64,000 nucleotides of DNA from CAIRDP01 sp037141915 (lineage in GTDB: Bacteria; Bacteroidota; Bacteroidia; Bacteroidales; FEN-979). Made by a program: the position numbers and the translations under genes. The stretch covers positions 1 through 64,000 of the forward strand of contig JBAXBP010000001.1 of assembly GCA_037141915.1 (NCBI GenBank), read 5' to 3'. Shown here piece after piece: positions 61,194 to 64,000 of this stretch. The notes beneath the pieces are model-generated. The model saw nothing but the letters and a program-made list of their open reading frames with translations. It was not told the DNA's origin and did not search any database. Position 1 is the first letter of the stretch. Each line of letters starts with the position of its first letter.

Positions 61194-62420
61194 TTATTCT
61201 TGTTTCTTTGCCCAGGAAGGGGAATCACGCAGCACCGGCATACGGTTGATGACCCACCTGAAAATCCATAATTCAGTAAATATCACGGTGAGGGTTACCA
61301 CCACTTCCATCCAGGAAGGAATATAATGAACGGCAGCATCCCATCTGAAGCCGATCACCGTGACATTCAGCCTGTTCAGTATGATCCCGAGTATAGTCAT
61401 GACAGAGGCTATACGGGCAAGTTTGATGTTATTCGTCCTGTAGCTGTAAAAAAAGAGCAGCATCGGAAGGAATACGAACCCCAGCATTTCAAGCAGGTAC
61501 CAGTATCCCATTGGAGTGTTGATAAGGTCCCAGTGCCTTTCATGAATGAAGACCAGAACCTGCAGGAAGAAGTAAGCGAACATGGCACCAGCACAGATCT
61601 TTGAAAGGCCTAAAATGATACCATTCTGGGCATGGTGGTCTTTATCGCTGATTTGTTTAAAAAACACCTTATGGCTGATAGAACCTTCGAAGATGACCAT
61701 CGAAAGTCCGGCAAATATGCTGGAAACGAAAAACATGATAGGGATGAATTCCGAATACCATAAGGGGTGAATTTTCTCTTTTGCCATCAGGTAAAGAGCT
61801 CCGAGGCCCGACTGATGCAGGGTTGAAAGCGTAATTCCGAAAATTACGGCCCCGATGGTCATGCCTGATAATATCTTATGTATCCTTCTGGCACCCAGCC
61901 ATTCGGCAACTGCAGGAGAAAATTCAATCAGCTGGGCGATCATATACAGCAGAAAATGCCATGCCACCAGGAAAAGCACCGAATTCACGCCGAAATTATT
62001 TCCTATGATGGGGTTAATGACATTCCATGGGCGGCCAAGATCAAGAAGGAGGGCGCCGGCGTAGAATACATAGGCAAGAAAGCCGTTCAGAACAGTCACC
62101 CTGACGATGGAATGATACTTTTTCATATTCAGGATGTATACCATGAATGTGAGCACATAAGCTCCCCCTGCAAAGGCAACGCCGGTAACCACGTCAAAGC
62201 CGATCCATAAGCCCCAGGGAACATCCTGGGTGAGGTTGGTGATTGCACCTATCCCTTTCCAGAAACGGATGATGATCAGCACAATTCCCAGCAGTATTAT
62301 GGGTACCGAAATGATGTTGAACGGAGTAAGGATTTTCCCTTTTGGTTTAAGTTCGCCCATGAAGAACTTCAGGATTGGTTTCCCTTCATTATCCGGTGCC
62401 ATGGTGATCTCTTTACTCAT
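61194..62420 (-). CDS. NrfD/HybB-like integral membrane quinone subunit
   Basis: About 408 residues with nine to ten membrane helices and the NrfD/PsrC/HybB traits: DVPWGLWIGFDVVTGVAFAG, ALLLDLGRPWNVINPIIGNN, TLSTLHQSGLGALYLMAKEK and LGIILNRLNVTVIGFRW. These subunits bind menaquinone and exchange electrons with an external Fe-S subunit, here encoded directly upstream with a four-base overlap. The arrangement resembles HybA-HybB of hydrogenase-2-type systems and related Hmc/Qrc-like modules. The catalytic partner is not in the window. Confidence 0.9.
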   Translation of the reverse strand: MSKEITMAPDNEGKPILKFFMGELKPKGKILTPFNIISVPIILLGIVLIIIRFWKGIGAITNLTQDVPWGLWIGFDVVTGVAFAGGAYVLTFMVYILNMKKYHSIVRVTVLNGFLAYVFYAGALLLDLGRPWNVINPIIGNNFGVNSVLFLVAWHFLLYMIAQLIEFSPAVAEWLGARRIHKILSGMTIGAVIFGITLSTLHQSGLGALYLMAKEKIHPLWYSEFIPIMFFVSSIFAGLSMVIFEGSISHKVFFKQISDKDHHAQNGIILGLSKICAGAMFAYFFLQVLVFIHERHWDLINTPMGYWYLLEMLGFVFLPMLLFFYSYRTNNIKLARIASVMTILGIILNRLNVTVIGFRWDAAVHYIPSWMEVVVTLTVIFTELWIFRWVINRMPVLRDSPSWAKKQE

Positions 62421-63280
62421 ACTTCGTCCTCCTCGTTTTGGTTCTCTTTCTTAGTCGCCTGCTGAATGCCCAGGAGCAGTGCCGGGAAAAGCACAAATAT
62501 GGAAGGCACGCTGTAAAGAAATCCCTTGGTGAGTGCAGGATAAGATCCTTTATGAAGGTTGGTCTTCATCCCGAGTTCCTTGAAGCGGACGGGAGAAAGG
62601 TACATCCAGCATGTCCCTCCGGCTTCATGTTCACCATAGAGGTAATCGACATACAGTTTCGGATTTTCAACGATACGTTTGCGTGCTTCGCTCAGGAGCT
62701 GGCGTCGGGTGCCATAAAACAAGGCCTCATTCGGACAGTTTGCAGCGCAGGCGGGCATTTCGCCTGTCTTCAGCCTGTTGTAACACATGTCGCATTTCTG
62801 GATCTTCGGATTAGGGCTGTGGTATTCAAACTTAGGTATGTCGAAAGGGCAGGAGACCATGCAATAACGGCATCCCATGCATTTTTCACCCCTCCAGATC
62901 ACAGGCCCGGCTTTGGTTTTATGCATGGCCTGCGTAAGGCAGGCTGCAACACAGGCGGGCTCATTGCAATGCATGCATTGCATTTTAATGAACACCTTGC
63001 CTTTGGAGGTATTGTATTCGTTGACGACCGTTCGTTTTGTTTCGCTGGTTTTCCTCACCGGGGGCAGGTCCTTAGCCGGATCGGGCGGAGGCAGTCCGTT
63101 GGCATCGGCACAGTCGTATTCGCAACCATGGCATCCCTTGCATCGGGCTGAGTCATAAAGTACACCTCGAAATTCTATTTCATCATTCCCTTTTGGGGCG
63201 GCTTTCAGGTCCCTTCCTATGGTGAGCGCTGCTCCTGTTACACCGAGGACCCTGAAAAATCCACGTCGATTGATACTCAT
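62417..63280 (-). CDS. HybA-like periplasmic ferredoxin with four [4Fe-4S] sites
   Basis: About 287 residues. Tat signal (NRRGFFRVLGVTGAALTIG), four cysteine sets: CKGCHGCEYDC, CMHCNEPACVAAC, CMGCRYCMVSC and CDMCYNRLKTGEMPACAANC, and a C-terminal membrane helix (GFLYSVPSIFVLFPALLLG). This is the DmsB/HybA type of electron-transfer subunit, which passes electrons between a periplasmic enzyme and the NrfD-like quinone subunit. An enzyme partner (hydrogenase, molybdoenzyme or multihaem cytochrome) would be expected further upstream. Confidence 0.93.
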   Translation of the reverse strand: MSINRRGFFRVLGVTGAALTIGRDLKAAPKGNDEIEFRGVLYDSARCKGCHGCEYDCADANGLPPPDPAKDLPPVRKTSETKRTVVNEYNTSKGKVFIKMQCMHCNEPACVAACLTQAMHKTKAGPVIWRGEKCMGCRYCMVSCPFDIPKFEYHSPNPKIQKCDMCYNRLKTGEMPACAANCPNEALFYGTRRQLLSEARKRIVENPKLYVDYLYGEHEAGGTCWMYLSPVRFKELGMKTNLHKGSYPALTKGFLYSVPSIFVLFPALLLGIQQATKKENQNEEDEV

Positions 63281-63324
63281 GGTCTTTGTTTTTATATTGT
63301 GGATAGCTCAGTATGACCTTTAAT

Positions 63325-64000
63325 TTATCTTGATGTATTAATGAACTTTGTCTGGAAATCTTCCCAGACTTCAGGACCGAGATCAGCCAGAACATTATCT
63401 TTGAGAGCTCCTCCATCCTGGAGGATAAGCCCTGCCTGCATGGGAGTGTGGACCTGCATTGAAGCTGCAAGGAAATCCTTCAGACGGGCAAATTCAGCCG
63501 TTAACCAGGTCTTGTATTTGTCGGCCATAGAAAGAAATTCAATTTCTCTCACCCAGTTGCTGGGTTCTATCATGTATACCCATCCTTCGGCATAGGGCGA
63601 GTCATTAATAATGGTGGAATTCCACGACAGAAGATGATTAAATGCCTTTATGGTGCCTGAAACAGGAGCATACACGTTAAGCTGTTTACCTTTCTGGATA
63701 ATGATGCAAAGCTTCTCGCCTTTGTTGATCCTGTCACCCTGTTTTTTCATCCCTATGCTGGTGATGGGGCCTGTTATATGCTGCAGGAAATCATCAATGC
63801 CAACTTTCACACTACCGTCCTGTTCCATGAAGGCCCAGGTATGTGTTTTATCAAAATACAGCCCTTTAGGAGCGATCACGTTGCTTTCATCAAACCCTTC
63901 GACACTCTCCAGTAATACACCAGTTGACTTTGATTTGCCTGTCCTGAACCTGCTGATCACAATATCGAGGACGAAACTGATGAGGATTACAAACACCAGG
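63325..64000 (-). CDS. GcvH-like protein, upstream copy (5' end outside window)
   Basis: At least 223 residues; the reading frame continues beyond the right edge, and the GTG at 63996 is not taken as the start because the membrane anchor (VFVILISFVLDIVISRF) seems already in progress. The GcvH-like domain follows: HTWAFMEQDGSVKVGIDDFL, VYAPVSGTIKAF and DSPYAEGWVYMIEPSNW. As in the other copy, the lipoyl-Lys position is Gly (QKGKQLNVY) with Lys one residue later. It shares the C-terminal tail (LKDNVLADLGPEVWEDFQ) with the copy at 60440. First visible gene of the redox module; 44 bp before the ferredoxin gene. Confidence 0.8.
   Translation of the reverse strand, partial: LVFVILISFVLDIVISRFRTGKSKSTGVLLESVEGFDESNVIAPKGLYFDKTHTWAFMEQDGSVKVGIDDFLQHITGPITSIGMKKQGDRINKGEKLCIIIQKGKQLNVYAPVSGTIKAFNHLLSWNSTIINDSPYAEGWVYMIEPSNWVREIEFLSMADKYKTWLTAEFARLKDFLAASMQVHTPMQAGLILQDGGALKDNVLADLGPEVWEDFQTKFINTSR

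Noticed and set aside
62438..63151. A 237-codon plus-strand frame opposite the ferredoxin gene
   Set aside because: Complement of a gene with four cysteine clusters and a Tat signal; the opposite frame shows no family motif.
60440..64000. Glycine cleavage system H proteins
   Set aside because: Both carry membrane anchors, lack the lipoyl lysine position and stand with NrfD/ferredoxin genes; no gcvT or gcvP is present.

Overview
The window reads as chromosomal DNA of a member of the Bacteroidota, probably a Bacteroidales-like, anaerobic or facultative lineage known mainly from metagenomes. Three things support this. Several large secreted proteins end in type IX secretion (T9SS) type A sorting domains. 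LytTR/LytS regulators and lipoproteins have Bacteroidota-style signals. Many genes are preceded by the Bacteroidota -7 box TAnnTTTG rather than a TATAAT box, and Shine-Dalgarno sequences are scarce. No rRNA, tRNA, insertion sequence, prophage or CRISPR array was seen.

Layout. 1-9.7 kb: small lipoproteins, an AraC regulator with a tautomerase, and a LytTR response regulator and LytS-type TPR histidine kinase flanking a secreted Asp-box protein. A secreted serine hydrolase follows, with the in-frame 3' remnant of a second LytS kinase directly behind its stop codon. 9.7-10.8 kb: a 'mobile mystery' A/B pair (HTH plus Fic) under an operator array with a 32-bp period. 10.9-16.4 kb: an arsenic island on the minus strand, arsR-arsE-arsF-arsG-rhodanese-arsM-acr3-DUF5714-arsC, with the same operator-like box before arsR and before arsC. 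16.5-33.7 kb: mixed metabolism (two KAS III enzymes, START-domain protein, dienelactone hydrolase, two tandem B12-type radical SAM proteins, a repeat-rich T9SS protein, dihaem cytochrome c, TspO, a giant fused acyl-CoA dehydratase activase, pirin). 33.7-41.3 kb: glycan degradation, with a GH31 enzyme and a protein fusing a PNGase F-like domain, an internal T9SS-like sorting domain and a GH29 fucosidase, then a GDP-fucose synthase. 41.6-45.7 kb: a cytochrome b / Rieske / octahaem-TPR cytochrome operon, apparently a variant bc complex. 46-51.5 kb: small membrane proteins and an EmrA-EmrB-TolC efflux operon divergent from a MarR regulator. 51.5-57.3 kb: a large T9SS protein, Pgi and archaemetzincin. 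57.3-64 kb: an NtrC-type regulator, a sensor kinase with c-type haem motifs, and a membrane redox module (HybA-like ferredoxin, NrfD/HybB-like quinone protein and two membrane-anchored GcvH-like proteins).

How the parts work together. The arsenic island covers sensing, inorganic arsenate reduction and efflux, methylation, and predicted nitroaromatic-arsenical reduction and efflux. The GH31 and PNGase-fucosidase pair looks aimed at glycoprotein glycans. The two redox modules share the quinone pool.

Most interesting candidates: (1) the GcvH-like/NrfD/ferredoxin module, in which both H-like proteins have Gly at the lipoyl-lysine position, next to a putative haem-sensing two-component system; (2) the PNGase F - internal sorting domain - GH29 fusion; (3) the evenly spaced operator array before the mobile mystery genes; (4) the shared ArsR-type boxes and the DUF5714 gene in the ars island. 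All product names come from reading the sequence and from memory of protein families. No database search was run.
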